Origin: Spisula solida
Taxonomy: Eukaryota; Mollusca; Bivalvia; Venerida; Mactridae
NCBI GenBank assembly: GCA_947247005.1
Contig: OX365949.1
Coordinates: forward strand, 2,924,001-2,988,000
DNA: 64,000 nucleotides
Reading direction: 5' to 3'
The notes beneath the pieces were generated by a model. It searched no databases. It had not been told where the DNA came from and saw nothing but the letters and a program-made list of their open reading frames with translations. Shown one piece after another: positions 1 through 14,300 of this stretch (position 1 is its first letter; each line of letters opens with the position of its first letter). The translations under genes were made by a program, and so were the position numbers.

Positions 1-165
1 AACTTGACCTAGGTTTTATTGAGATAAACTACTGACCAAGTTTGGTGAAGATCAAAGCAAAATTGAAAGTGCTAGAGTGTTAACAGTGAATTGTCTAACA
101 GACGGACAACGGACGACAGACAAAAAACAATCACAAAAGCTCACCTTGCAGGTGAGCTAAAAAAT
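1..165 (+). mobile_element. Helentron/HINE-like repeat, 3' end (partial)
   Basis: Right-hand end of the dispersed family seen complete at 21099-22474. It contains the core phrase about aacttgaccta and gaccaagtttggtgaagatc, then a purine-rich gacggacaacggacgac stretch, and ends in a hairpin around AGCTCACC and GGTGAGCT followed by CTAAA. The left end is outside the window. The family assignment is by shared sequence with the copies at 21, 44 and 45 kb. Confidence 0.65.
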
Positions 166-539
166 AATGGTACAGTACAACCTCCCAGAGTAAACACCTG
201 TAGAACAACAACCTCTTACTAGAACACCATCAAAATTTACCTTAGGAAATATTTACTCTAAATTTAAGCTCTGTAAAGCAACAATCTCAACGTAACGGCC
301 AATATTTGCAGATCCCAAAGGGTGTTGCTCTACAGAGGTTGCAATGTTCATAAATCAGCAACTTAATGAATATTATAAGTTTTGATATCATTATACTGAT
401 GATGTTGTATGAATGAGGATATTTGTTCCAGAATCTAAAGATTGTGGCCAATTTAATACATCAATACATGATTCCAGGTAAAAATCAAGAAATATCACTG
501 AATGTGATGAATACCCCCGATACTACTTGACACAGTTAC

Positions 540-1080
540 ACAAGCATCAGAGGTCCAAAATATGATATATGCACACTTAAGTCCAGGTTTTGTACTGATG
601 AATCCTGCAAAGTTTCCTTCAAGGGCAATCATTATTTAAACCGATTGACCATTGTGCGACATCAATATCCACAACTAAGCTTGGTATTGATAGGTCATGC
701 AAAGTTTAATTGAAATCTAACAAAGGTTACAGAGAAATAGGGCAGACAAAATTGCAAGTGACGAAAAAGAACTTAAGTGCTATTACAGCAATAACATTGA
801 TCGGACAAGCATGCACAGACAATATGCACAGCTAGACATGGTACTGATAGACCATAGGAAGTTTTGTTAAAATCCGATCAATGGTTACAGATAACAAAAT
901 TATAAGTGCAAAAGAACAACTAAGGGCAATAACTCCCTTAACATTAATTGGAACAACTTGCATTGACAATATGCACAAATGGATTTGGTACTGATAAGTC
1001 ATGCAAAGTTTCATATAAACCCGAGCAATGGTTACAGAGAAATAGCGCAGACAAAATTTGCACAGACCAATCAACAAACC
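540..1080. repeat. Degenerate ~150-bp tandem repeat, about three copies
   Basis: The phrase ggtaYtgataggtcatgcaaagttt followed by an aaggttacagagaaatag-type phrase recurs at about 683, 839 and 987, giving a period near 150 bp. Related single copies appear near 20045 and 23400. It lies beyond the last visible TBC1D31 exon and carries no coding signal I can support. Confidence 0.5.
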
Positions 1081-1212
1081 AACTGACCTCAAGCATGACT
1101 CTCATACAGCCCTGATATACTACATATCCGGGGGTATCATTACAACACACACATAAGACAGCTGCTGTGAAAAAGCATGAGTCAAAATATAATGACAGTT
1201 ATATAAACTTAC

Positions 1213-4200
1213 TTGATGAAGCCATTGAGTCGGTATCCTCCACTGACATTGTTTCAAATGATTTCAACAGATCAGATCTTGTACTTGCCTCCAAGTAAGA
1301 CTGTCCAAGCCGCGATCCTATAAACACATGATATAATCTGTGAAACATTCAAGAAGTAAATAAACCATACACTCAAGTATTTACCGCGAAAAATGAGTTA
1401 TTGGTATTGTTGGAAAGTGCTTTTCAAGATCTATATATTGAAAAGACTTAAAACATTGTGACACTAAAGATAAACAATAAATTTACTGTGTAATTTTGTT
1501 CTATCTCTAGTTACTGGGATCGAAAGGTCAAGTTTCTCAAAATGAACTTTAGTAGACTTAGAACATTCTGGAATTAAGGTGATGAAATGTGTAAATTTGT
1601 CCTATCTCTTTGATTCATTCAATTATAAGGATCAGTCTCCTAACCAGTGGGTGGATGGTATCTGTTTGATTGTGGCCAGTTTGTTATATTCAACCCAGCA
1701 ATGTTACCAAATTTGATAATTGTTTAATAGCCATGCTGTAAGGTAGTAACAGTTCAACTTATTGTATGAAACACCAACAGAAATAGTATAAATATTTTCT
1801 GTAAGTGTAATCAATTGCAGTTCAACCTTGTAATATTAGGGGGTGTTTCCAAGGAAAAAGGGCCTGGTGGGGAAGAAATGACAGTCCATAAAGAACCACC
1901 CACCCACAAAATTAGTATATTTCTAATTCAATACACAACACAAATCAGTAAATTATAGCTGGTTGTCATTCCTTCTCCACCAGATTTTTTATCTTAGAAC
2001 AGCCGTTCTTATGTAGAAGTTAAACAGAAATATAATGATTATTTACTATAAGTGCTATCTATAGCGTCTTCAGTCAGATCCCGTCCATGTTCCTGTGCCA
2101 TTTCTGCTTCCTGGGCAACAAAGTCCAGTCTGCGAACATTAGCTTCACTCGCTAACAGTTTCTGTGTCTCTCTCTCATTTTCACCAGCCTCGTGTTCATC
2201 TAACTACAAATATAAATCAACATGTACATAAAATATCACAGTACACATGGAAGTTTATTTTATCGGAACTATTAGACAGTAAATTCTAGCCACTTTTAAT
2301 GATAAACATGAGTACATGTAGTTCACTGTTGAATATGTTCAAATAATTGATATAGTAATAACATCTTTTTGTTGTTTGACTGAGAGTCTAATGTTCCAAT
2401 TAAACACATATTTTTCTATTCAACACAATCTATCGCATAAAATTAGTAAATCATCCTTGCTTCATTTGAACACAAGATGTGCAGGCCATGCCGCAGAAAC
2501 TGTTTAAGAAAGGCGCTTGGGGAAATTACTAGGATTTGAACTTGCACAGATCCATGAGAATGGCTTAAAAAAAAGTGATAACTGCATGGTTATCCTTAAT
2601 TTTAAGGCTTATTTAAGAACTTGTTCACACAATACAAGCCATAATCACTCCAAAAACACAATACAGACCAAAATATTAACAACCAAACTGATTTAAAAAG
2701 ACCATTCTAGGATTTACGGCACTGGGGGAAGCTGATTCTGCCTTTAAGGCACTGGGGTACCACAACGCTTTCTGCTGCTGGGAAAGGGCCTGATATGCAT
2801 TGCTTTTATTTATATGAATGAAAAGTAACAAAGATTAAAACAATTGGTCAATCAGTTGGTCTTCAACTGGACAGTCAGTCGGTTGGTTGGTTAGTCTGTA
2901 TGTATCTATATGAATAGTGAAGTGAATATAGGACTTCTTATCAACTTGTCCGCCGTCAGTTAGTTGGTAGTCAGTCGGTCAGTTAAACTGTAAGTCAGTC
3001 TGATGGTCAGTTAGCCACATTTACCCTTTGATCCTGACATTTCCTCATCAGATTATGTACTTCAGCTTCCAGCGATCTGTTCTCTGCACTAATTCTTGAT
3101 AACTGTAAATAATATTTAAAACTGAGAAGCATACAATAATTTTCCCTTTCGTACAATATTGATAATATTTGGTCATGGTCAGTAAATAAATGTAAATTCT
3201 GAACAACTTCTGGATGTAATTTTTAACTTTCAAAATCAAATGATTAGTTTTATACTTATTTATTTAAGGTTGATTGTGAAACAAGTTTTTCCAACTTATA
3301 TTGATCACTCTCGACACCTCATTCCTGATGTTATCCATCGCCACGAGGGTATGAGAGAAGGGAAGCCAGTTTCCCTAGCAAGGGAATTTCTGGTACCATT
3401 TTTATTTCGTCTTTGGTATAACACAGCCAGGGATCGAACCTAGACCTTCCGCACTTGAAGCGAATGCTCAACCACTAGGCTATCAAGGAGGCGGTACTAG
3501 GCTATCGAGGATCAAAATCAAATGATGATAACTCAAAAGTCATAATTGCAGTTATTCAAGAATACATCACACTGCCATAGAATGCATATTGTAAAAGTTT
3601 TAATATTCCTAGCTTTAATATATATTTCTAGGGAGCTATTTATTCCTAGGGTACTAATAAATCCCCTTAGGGCTAGGGCCCCATTCCTTAAATTGGAAGA
3701 AAGTATTAAAGTACATCTTTTGACTATCATATCGAAACATCTAAGCAATCGGTTTCATTTCAGAAGAAATGCAATTTTTTTAATGTTATATCCATACCTG
3801 CACATTTTTAACATCTCGTTGAAGATCTTCAAGACGATGTCTAGCATCTACTTCATTCCCTGCCCAAACATCTATATTCTTCTGTGAGGCCCTGGCAAGG
3901 TTCTCTTCCATTGTCTACGTTTATAAATATACAATGTTATATTATATTATAAGTAACACAACTATAATTATATGTAGCAGCAACAAGCTTAGGTCTTGTG
4001 AATAGAGCAATTGCTCTGGGAATAAGTCGCTGAAGAATCACAAGCAATACGAAAGTACCAAACGAATTTGAAGCCAAGATCAAGTATTATTCACTACTTT
4101 TGTTTTCATAGCAACCAAAATATATGACAAAATAGAAAAAAATGAATGCGCATAATCTCCTGATTGGCCCCTACCCTAACCATAAAAAATTATACCATGC

Positions 4201-7200
4201 TTCAAAAACCTACCTAGAGTTTCAACAGTATGTCAGGATATATGGACATACAGACACAAACAGGTAGGGATTGCAGATTCAAGAACAGGCAGTCTGTAAA
4301 AGTGCAACTCCAATATAGCCCTCATGTAAATGTACACAATGAACTGTTATCCAGAGGTTTAAAATATAATAAGCAAAAGGTTATAATAATATTCAATTCT
4401 ACTGAACAGAAATCATTTTTGATTGTAATATTTGAATGAAAGTACACATTGTGGCATGTTTATACTGTAGGTCACATTAGAAGTGGTAGCGTTACTAGAG
4501 TATAGATATTTTATCACCCCGAGAACACCTCACCTTTCGTGCCTCCATTTCTCTCTCTCGTTCCGCTTCTTTCAATCTTATCTGTATTCTATCTTCTAAC
4601 TCGGCTTGTTTACGATGCATATCTTGTTCCGTTCTAAGATGATGAGATGATGTCGCATATTCTCTAAACAATTCCTGCAATGCATTATGGGTAGAAATTA
4701 TGACCACATGTCTTGTTGGTAGAAGTTATGATCGCAATGCATTTTGGGAAGAGATTATGAATGCAATGCATTTTAGGAAGAGATTATGAATTCAATGCAT
4801 TTTGGGTGGAGATTATAAATGCAATGCATTTTGGGTAGATTATGAATGCAATGCATTTTGGGTGGAGATTATGAATGCAATGCATTTTGGGTGGAGATTA
4901 TGAATGCAATGCATTTTAGGAAGAGATTATGAATTCAATGCATTTTGGGTGGAGATTATAAATGCAATGCATTTTGGGTAGATTATGAATGCAATGCATT
5001 TTGGGTGGAGATTATGAATGCAATGCATTTTGGGTAGAGATTATGAATGCAATGCATTTTGGGTAGAAATTATGAATGCAGAACATTACAGGTAGAAATT
5101 ATTAATGTAATACATAATAGGTTGAAAACAAGAATACAGTACATTATTGGTAGAAGTTAAGAAACTAAGGATGCAGGAGTTATGAATAATGATTATAATT
5201 ACAAGTCTTTGTTCTTCTACATTTACAAACAAATCATCAAAATGTAAAGTCTGATTTATTCTGAGCAGCTAATCAAAATATAGAGCAAACCATGACTGTT
5301 GTAAGCAGGCAGCTGTTCAGTCCCATCTGGACTGAAACTGGCAAACAACTATATTTACGGGTATAGGGTATAAATATGGGACAGACCTAGCAATACTAGT
5401 CTATGTTACTGACAAGTGCAGTAAGCACAAAACTAGTTTAACAAATAAGCAATTCAATTAGTAGCCAGTATAAAACTTTTTTGTCTGTTATTAAACTTTT
5501 AATACAGGCATATTTGATATAGAAATTTCTGAATATGATTTGATAAATTTGGTTGTTTATGATGGTGGTTCTTGAATACAGGTAGGCACTACCACAGGTT
5601 TGACCGTAGAGCAATGTTACATCCACTATGTAATATGTTCTATTAAAGTAGCAGACACTTCCTTGACCCTTACCCTTGAGGCCCACACGGAAGATTGCAT
5701 TATTGTAAATACGTTAGCCTCGTAGAATAAAGACGTTACTTGCTAGCTTGCTTACTAAATTCTCTTGGTTTAGGCAAAAATTCAGTGACTATTCATACCT
5801 GCTCAAACATTTTCTTTTTCAATCCTAATTCCATGTTGCGTATTTCAGCCTCCTCAATTGCTGCCTCTGTTTCTTGGTCCCTCATTAATGCCTGAAAATA
5901 CAAGATGTTTGCATTGGACCATGCTACAAGAACTATTGAATATGTTTTTTACCAGAATATTTCAAGCTGTGAGGAAAAAATCCCATTTCAAGTAATCTTA
6001 AATTTATTGCTTTATTATAAACAATTTTGCTGACACTAGACAAATATTTTTGTGGCGTATTTCCAGGACCTTCTATGGTGCATTCGAAAATTAATTCCTC
6101 TGTATTCAATCTAGAATTCTGCATTATTCCATTATGATGATTGTAAAACACAATGTAAGAGAATTGGCACAGATATTCTGAAGCATCTCAGGTAGAAATC
6201 TATTTTGATCAAGTGTGAGTTTGAGACAAAACTGAAGTTCAAGCTTTAAAATTTTAATGTAATAAACTCAAAATAATGCTATTGTTACCAAGCAGCTATG
6301 GAAATGAACTCATAGACATGTAACAACATTTGAGCTGAGATTATTCTTAATTGAGACACATCACACTTTGAAAGATCAGGGCATTGAAAAAAAAATGCCG
6401 AGCATAGCCTTTATTTGCCAGTCAGCTTTCTGCTGAAATATGGCAGGCATATGAGTGCCTCCACCAGTATTTGAACCAGGGTAGCCAGATCAGACGGCTA
6501 GCGTACTAACCATTGGGCTACAGAGGCAAAGCAGATTTTAGAAGTGAAATAATTGTCACTGAGGCCATACCTTTCTCTGTACTTCATCATCCAATCTCTT
6601 CAATTCACACTCTCTCTGTGACTTCTGGAAGTGAAGGAACTTACGTCTAGCAGCATCTAATAACTGTAACTCTTTGAACTTCACCTCACGATTCATGGCA
6701 TTCAATCTGAAAAATTAGAGAATACAATGACAAAATAAATATTATAAGAATACTATTCTTCTTCTTCCTCCGTGTACTGAGCTGGGCACTTGATAGGCGT
6801 AATTAGCTCAACTTATTGAATAGTTGAATAGTAATAGCAACTTTACTATTGAATACATTTGTAGGCCTACATGACAATATTATAGTATACATGGGAATAA
6901 TGATATAATTACATTATCAATGAGTTTCGGGAAGTTCAACTAGACATTCATCATCTCTAAAAAAATAATCCGCCTCAATGAGTTTACTTCCATTAGTATA
7001 TTTTTAATCCTCAAATCATCTTATTTGTATGACTTTACTATAAATGCATTATATTACATCACTGCATAAATCAATGCAAGGTTTTTAGTTGCTGAATTCC
7101 ATGGGTCATTTTGAAACTTTTTAACATAAGTTAATCATACCAAAAAATGACCATCTTATCGGAAATATTAGGGGTCTACCGGTAAGCATCAACTATAGGG

Positions 7201-8391
7201 TGGAGGAAGACTGTTTACCGTTTTCTTTGGTCAGTGAGTTTCTGTTCCTCATCATGTATCATTTTATGTCTTTTATCTTCAGCGTCCAGTAAGAGTTTCT
7301 GTTGTCTATACCAAGCTTCTTCTTCCTGCTGTCTCTTCTGTGTCTCACGTTGCATGTCCATAGATACCTGTCTGTAAATATATTATACAACTCTAGTCAT
7401 GTTTGGAATCTTCTTAAAGAAAGTATGGATATATTATTTCTTGGAAGTCCGGGGTCTCCTTAAAGAAAGTACCACTATTCCTTTGGAATCAGTTTCTCGT
7501 GGCAGTGGAATGTGACGATGCTCGAGAAACACCTATTTTTGGGGGGTAATTGAGGGAGGGTTTTCTTTGTGTTCTTTGTATTCTATTTACATGTATATAA
7601 TTATGCTTTCTTTGTATATTGTTGCACATTTATAAGCTCACCAACATTGGAGGTAATAATATCACTTCAAACCAAGTAACACACGATTGACTAATAAATT
7701 ATGAAGGTTCTAAAGCAATGGTATCTGAGTCCAAGAGCAAGCTTACTGTGTTTTTCAGGGGTGTCTACAGGGTGTAATTTAAAATCAGGAAAATCGTGTG
7801 CGGCTGATCATTTTTACCAAACAAGAGACCTTAACTTAGTTTGTATTAAAGAAAACATTACATTACAGATTACATTTACCATAACTTTGCCATTTCTTGA
7901 GATATTTTCATCAAATACATTTTATTTTGTTCACAAGCCATTGCTGTTTCAGGAATGGAATTCCGGATAAATCAGAAAAATTGACACCTCTGGTTCTTAA
8001 ATAAAATTTGTTCAACTGTTGTTTTTATCACTCAATATCTAATTAGTATTTTGTGATTGATAACGAAATTTATTAGTCAATTAAGCAAATTTTCGGTCAC
8101 AAATGATTTGACGTTGACTAAGTCTAATGATTAGGAATATAGCCTTCATTCATTGCAAAATCCCGAACATATTTTTTGTATCTTTTTTTTAAAGATATTT
8201 TATGAAACAGGATATGCCCCAGTATACTAGTATTATCACCTCAATCAGATGCCAACACCAAACAATGTACAATACACTACTAACTATCTGAACAGAATCT
8301 TGAATTATATAAAATAGTTAACAGTCAGACTGGCCTACCTTTGTCTCAGATAGTCCATCTCTTCCAATCTGATTCTCTCCCTTTCTTGTAC
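1213..8391 (-). CDS. TBC1D31: TBC1D31 exons 15-23: C-terminal coiled coil
   Basis: Exons in transcript order: 15 8339-8391; 16 7219-7371; 17 6571-6706; 18 5799-5891; 19 4534-4674; 20 3798-3914; 21 3025-3102; 22 2047-2203; 23 1213-1317. The product is rich in Glu, Lys, Arg and Gln with heptad-like spacing and starts VQERERIRLEEMDYLRQR, as in the vertebrate protein (QERERIRNDELDYLRER). Exon 16 keeps the EAWYRQQ phrase and exon 17 keeps LLDAARRKFL, matching vertebrate EAWYQKQ and LQDAARRRFL. Exon 23 ends in phase 1 at a GTAAG donor, so at least one more coding exon lies left of position 1. Exon 15 has two extra copies of its acceptor upstream, and exon 19's acceptor abuts a 29-bp array. Exons 22 and 23 rest on splice sites and frame more than on strong similarity. 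Confidence 0.85.
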
Positions 8392-11300
8392 CTAGAATAT
8401 ATCAAACATACAACATTAATATACAAGATTCTCTCCCTGTCTTGTACCTAGAATATATCAAAACATACAACATTAATATACAAGATTCTCTCCCTGTCTT
8501 GTACCTAGAATATATCAAATATACAACATTAATATACAAGTAACATCAGTACCGTATTGCAGACGCACACCCTCGTCTGATCTTCTGTCTCAGTAAAAAA
8601 AGAAATATTGTCATAAACTTAGAAAACCTAAGCACAAAACTTACCATCCACTTTTTTTTTAAGTCCAAAAGGGCTATTATTGTTGCAAAAGCAGGCTAGT
8701 GTTAGTTGTTATGTTTCTTGCTTTACAGAATCAGGTATTAAAGGTGGACAACTTTTTCAAATTCCTAAGCAAATAGCAATAACAGCTTCGATAGGTAAGG
8801 AGAAAAGTCAAACAAAACATGAAGTTCATTAATATTAACCAATATTTAACCAACTTCACCGAGTCCATAATTAGTAGTTGCGCATCTAGGTATTTAAAAA
8901 CATGGTCAAATAGCAAGCGGGCCGGCCATCTATATCCTATGAAAAAGAATTCTAGTTCAACAAAAACTTCACAAAAAGACAAGAATAAATTGGACAGGAA
9001 AGGCAGAAAAAGGAATACACAAGAAAGAATAAAACTAGAATGTAACAAATCATATGTACCTGATAATCAACAATGAATTTGGGATATTTGTTAAACACAG
9101 GATATTGTCCCTTTGTCAGAGCTTTAAACTCTCCAAGGGTCTTCCTAGGGTGCAGGGACTCTGGTGTGGCATCCATGATTATGTAAGCCTCCTTCAACAC
9201 TTGTTTCATGTCGACAGCATTCCGATGATGGAAAAAATACTGTAACAAAAAATGTCAGTATTAAGTAAAAAGATAATATTAAGTCGAACAAGGAAGGCAG
9301 CACTCAACTTAGCTGAGCACCGAAAACATAAAAGCATACAAGGCTTAATGCCTTATTCACAACCGAACGAGAAAATGATCTGCCCAAGTTGAAAGTGTTT
9401 ATTACAGTTTCCCGCCTAATTTAAGGGCTAGTCAATTTGACAGATGAGAGAAATCCATTATTCATTAAATGCAAGGCACAAAGGTTATGGGCTATGGACA
9501 TTGGCTATTGACAATATCACTGACAGTATTCAATATACTGGACTTGACAAATAAGAGTTCCAAGATGGCCCGAAAATACTCTTGAGAAATGTAAGTGCAA
9601 ACTAAAATTTCTAGGGCATGTACCCAATATTGACCATATGTGGCAAGAAGTTTTCACTTTTAAAATCTATTTAAACTTCTACTGGCATTACTTTTAAATT
9701 ATTTGATAGGCTAAAAATGAGTACTCTTACCCGAAAATCATCTAATTCTACACACTGCATGAGAGGTCCACGTGCACACATAGCGTAAGCAGCTACCACC
9801 ATCAGTAGGAAGGATGGATGATTACTGAATACATTGTCAAACACCATCATCCATTCCTCACGTGTCAACACTTCAGAGAACAATGTCTCTAGTAATGGCC
9901 ACGCATAAACCTGAAATATACGAGATAACATGGTTTGAAATTTCAAAAGAAATCTCTAGTAGTTAAAGTGACATGTATTTAATGTAAGCTGTGTTTGGAT
10001 TCCAAATAATGCATAATTCTTATGAAATTATGTTCTAAAAGGCAAAAACACATATGATTTTGTTTGAATTAATATTTTTAACAGAAATGTTTTATTCGCA
10101 CAGTTTTAATTTGACAAGTCTGCAGTCTAAAGTTGTTTGTTTGCATTCAGTTGTAAGAGTGTGGTCATTCTGTTATTTCCCTGCCTGATTGGTCAATGAC
10201 CACTGACTTCGAGGGAAGAGACAGTAGGAATCCAGTTGCATTACACTAGTTCTTTCCAAATGCAATAAACTTGTTGGTTCTTTAACTTGTCAAGTGTATA
10301 GCACCGGATACACCCAAGACTACCACAACCTGTTCATATCTCGTTGAGTGGGAAACAATGAAGTGTTTCAGAAGTGTCTCAGTCCAGATTCGAACCAGGT
10401 ACCTCTCGATCAGAAGTCAAAGGCTAATTTGACCACCCATGCTACCCCAGTCAAAACTAAGTGACGTCATAAAGGAGGTCAAGAATAATGAATTATTAAA
10501 TCCACCAAAGGAGAGAGAGAGTATATGGTGTGCAGCGATTCATGTCAAATCAATCAATAGTGAATACTTGCAGTTATGTGTTCTTCACTAGTCATCCTTC
10601 AGGTTTTATAAGAATTTACTGTATATCAATTGTGAAACGATTTCTGAGATTATATTACAACAAGAATTGCATCTCTTGCATTATGGCTGTCTTCGAGACA
10701 CAACTTCTAATGTAACATTCTATAGAGCTAAAGCATTTGTTGAGACAATTGTCTCAAATTTTAACTGACTTTTACTGAGGTGAGCAAGTACATACCAACA
10801 CTTCATTCTCACTTCTTCCCAAAACACCTGTATCTGATATGTGCGTTATTTTATATCTTGTCCCACGGAGCTTATAAAAACAAACGCCTGTGTCGGATTT
10901 TGTATTGTGTCCTATGTGCCCTGAGTAATAGTACTTGTATAACATATAACAGTTATATAACGCAACTGTAAGCAGTCATTTATCATCCTGAATCACACTT
11001 TACTGTCATAGGGAACTTTTAAAAAACATTGCAATGATTTATAGATCTCCCACGATAATGAGAAGACGGGAAATTTTGGTATATTCCACAAACTTTAAGG
11101 TGGATTAATCAAATGTGCACGATTTATCAATGATGTTTTTAGTACAAAACTGACCATATCAGTTTACTTTATAGTCGGACAAACATAAATTGGCCGGGCT
11201 AAATTTAGCACTAGTAAATAAACACATCAATGACCTTCACATCTAATTAATCGAATAATTTGATAGGCATGATAATGCTGAAATAATTTATTATAAAGCT

Positions 11301-14300
11301 CCATTGGCTCAGTGGTAACGCATCCGTCAATATATGATGTACCAGACATTACATTTTTGTTCACAGGTTCGAATCCTTGTTGTGTCTTTATTTTTCTCAT
11401 CATGGTTATTTCTGTTTCTTATATTTTTTAAATTACAATCTATACAAAATATCCAAAAAACAAAAAAGTAAAAATAAAGATTATTAGACTTAATGCAAAA
11501 ATGTTATTTAGCAGAAAAGTCATAAACTGGGATTCCAATTCGTGCGAAATAAAAACATGCCTTTGTTGTGACTCGACCTTGCTCTGTACTGATTGAGCTA
11601 ATTTCTCATTGACTTTTGTAATGACATTAATACACCTTATAAGTTTACTTCAGGTGCAAAATGTAAATAAAGAATGTTTTTGTTCCGGTACTATTTATAG
11701 CCCGGCCAATTTATCTTTGTCCGATTATAGTGATTTGTATAAGCAATTTTTCGACAGTTGACCAATCTTAGTCAAGTTTGTAAACATCACAGTCATTATC
11801 CTGGGCGCACTTAATAATAGTGTACGTTTGTTTAACATCTGTGCACATTTTAACCACAAGTCATCTAAGTACATGACTATACACCAATAAAAATTTATTT
11901 AGTTCTATTGACATGTTGACATTTATTTTAATAGCGAATTTGTAAACGTTAATTCTAGGTGGACAATACCTGGTTAATACCATAAACATTTGTTAACAGT
12001 GGTGCCAATATTTTTCTTGCACGCATTTTAACTGACAACAACTTTATTGTTTCTTCACATAGCTGATCCGTGATGGTGGATAACAAATAAGACAGTGGTG
12101 AATGTCACAGAAGAGCTAAACCTGCTCTACCTATTACAGTGTAGCAATACCATGTGACTTTGACATCACTAAAGGCTACAAATCCAAGACAAAATTTGCT
12201 TGTCTTCAAAAACTGAAAGTTTTTATTTCTTCGTCGATTTCTATGAAACATACACCAGTCTAAGGGAAAAATTATATGCATTCTATGAAGTATAAGATCT
12301 GTTTCAGCAGCTGAGCTGTTTCTTCTAGCACCTTGTGAAAGCTTCGAAGTGGTTGTATTGACCGGACTACAGTTGTAAGTAGTCTTCTTTTCCAACTTTT
12401 CACAGAGTGCTGGAAAAAACAGCCCAGCTACTGATAGGGATCCTGCATTTCATGGAAAGCAATGTTTCCCCTCAGATTGGCATAAGTGTTTCATACAAAT
12501 CAGTATAGAAATAAAATACTTACTGTAACAGCTATTTTTGTTTTCCAATTTAGACAAATTTCATCTTGGATTTGTAGCCTTTAGTGATGTCAAAGTTATA
12601 TGGTATATGGTATTGCTACACTGTATTATTAGGACCTAGATTACCCAGGTGACAAGGAATAGGTATTGTTGAATGGCATCCAAATACTACCAGTGGGTAC
12701 TTTAAAGAAGCATATACATGTGATCTCCGTATTCAGAGCTCTATACACTGTGCTTATGGAAAATTTTAAGCCTTGAATTTCCGGCTTCACATTATGTTAT
12801 TAATCTTTGTATAGTCAGATTTTTCTGTCGCTGGACATCTGCATCAACCCATCCAATGAATATTCAATGCCAAAGCACATGCGACAGGTTGAAAACAAAC
12901 AAGGCTTGTATTATTGTTTTACTAGCTATTTGACCTCATTGTCTATCCTTCTTGTTGGTCAACTATATGGTCAAAATTTCACATTACAATGTGATCTAAC
13001 CCAATGATTCACATGCCAAGTGACAACCTGTATAGTCTACTGACCAATACCTCGCTGGTTTGCACTTTGGATAGGAATGTCCTCATGTGTACTTTTTTAT
13101 CAAAGCACTTACGGAAATACTAAAGTTTTGCTAAAGTTTAAATTCTTTAGAATTCTTTAAAAACTGCAAATTGGTGGCGAAAATGGTTTGTAAGGGGTTA
13201 GGTCATTATCAGTATTGCAGCTCCATTTATCACACTTAATAATTGTAAACAAATTATGGAGCATTTAAATTTGATCATAGGTTTACGATTTTCCGTAAGT
13301 TCTTTTATAAAACAGTACCCTGGTATATAAACACTAGTATAGTCTATAGAACACCGAAACATATTATAAGTAAGAAGGCAAATTATAGAAACAATATTTT
13401 AATTGTTGTTGTTTTTTTCTCACATATATAGTACCGGGTAACAATAATTTATTTTATATGCACATAAAATTACAAACAATATTTTTATAAATTATACATA
13501 ATATAAATATACAATATTCTACAAATATACAATATTTACACCTCAAAAAACATAGCACTATTATGTGGAAAATCATTATGTACATTTGTGTTGCTCATTT
13601 TTTTTAAAAATAAGCTGTTCCTTAACTCAAGTGTTCAGAAAATGGGCAGATCAGAAACACTATGAACCTTCAAAGCAATGATACAAAGATTTACTATATA
13701 AAAATGTTAAAAAATAAAATAGGCAAAAACTTGCGTATCATTGATATATAAAAGTGTGCAAATCAATAAGGACACAACGCATGGCCGGCAATTTAAAATC
13801 GCGAAATTTGAAGAAATTTTAAATAAATTATTATGGTATTCATGAAGTTTTAAATACAAATAATTATTTAAAAATTACCAAATAATTATAAATAAACTTA
13901 TAACACATCGGTTATTTGGTAGACATTTTGCAACCACAGTGTGTTTTTTTATTCATTTATAAATAATCCTGAGTTACACCACAGCACCTGTATTTGTTAG
14001 TTGATTGCACACGATATGTCACAAAATTACTACCTAAACATAAATCAGTAACTCTTATGTAAGTTTATTTACAATACATACTGCATAACTGTCTAATCAC
14101 TGTAGCCTGACGGTATTTCAAATTCTTCACTATTTGAATTATTTACATCATTCATCAGTCCTGAAGCTCGACTAAACACCTGTGAACAGTTTACAATGTC
14201 GGACAATTGTTCAATAATTTGTCCATAAAATTGAGGTCGGTTGGTCGAACCTGAAGATAACTCAGAACAAATACTCAGTAATTTCTTCTCCACTTTAATC

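Noticed and set aside
1..1212. A final TBC1D31 exon inside the window
   Set aside because: The left 1.2 kb is repeat-derived and no acceptor followed by a plausible C-terminus was found. The end of the gene is taken to be outside the window.
11293..11400. Functional tRNA gene
   Set aside because: A and B boxes are too far apart and the acceptor stem does not pair. SINE or pseudogene is more likely.
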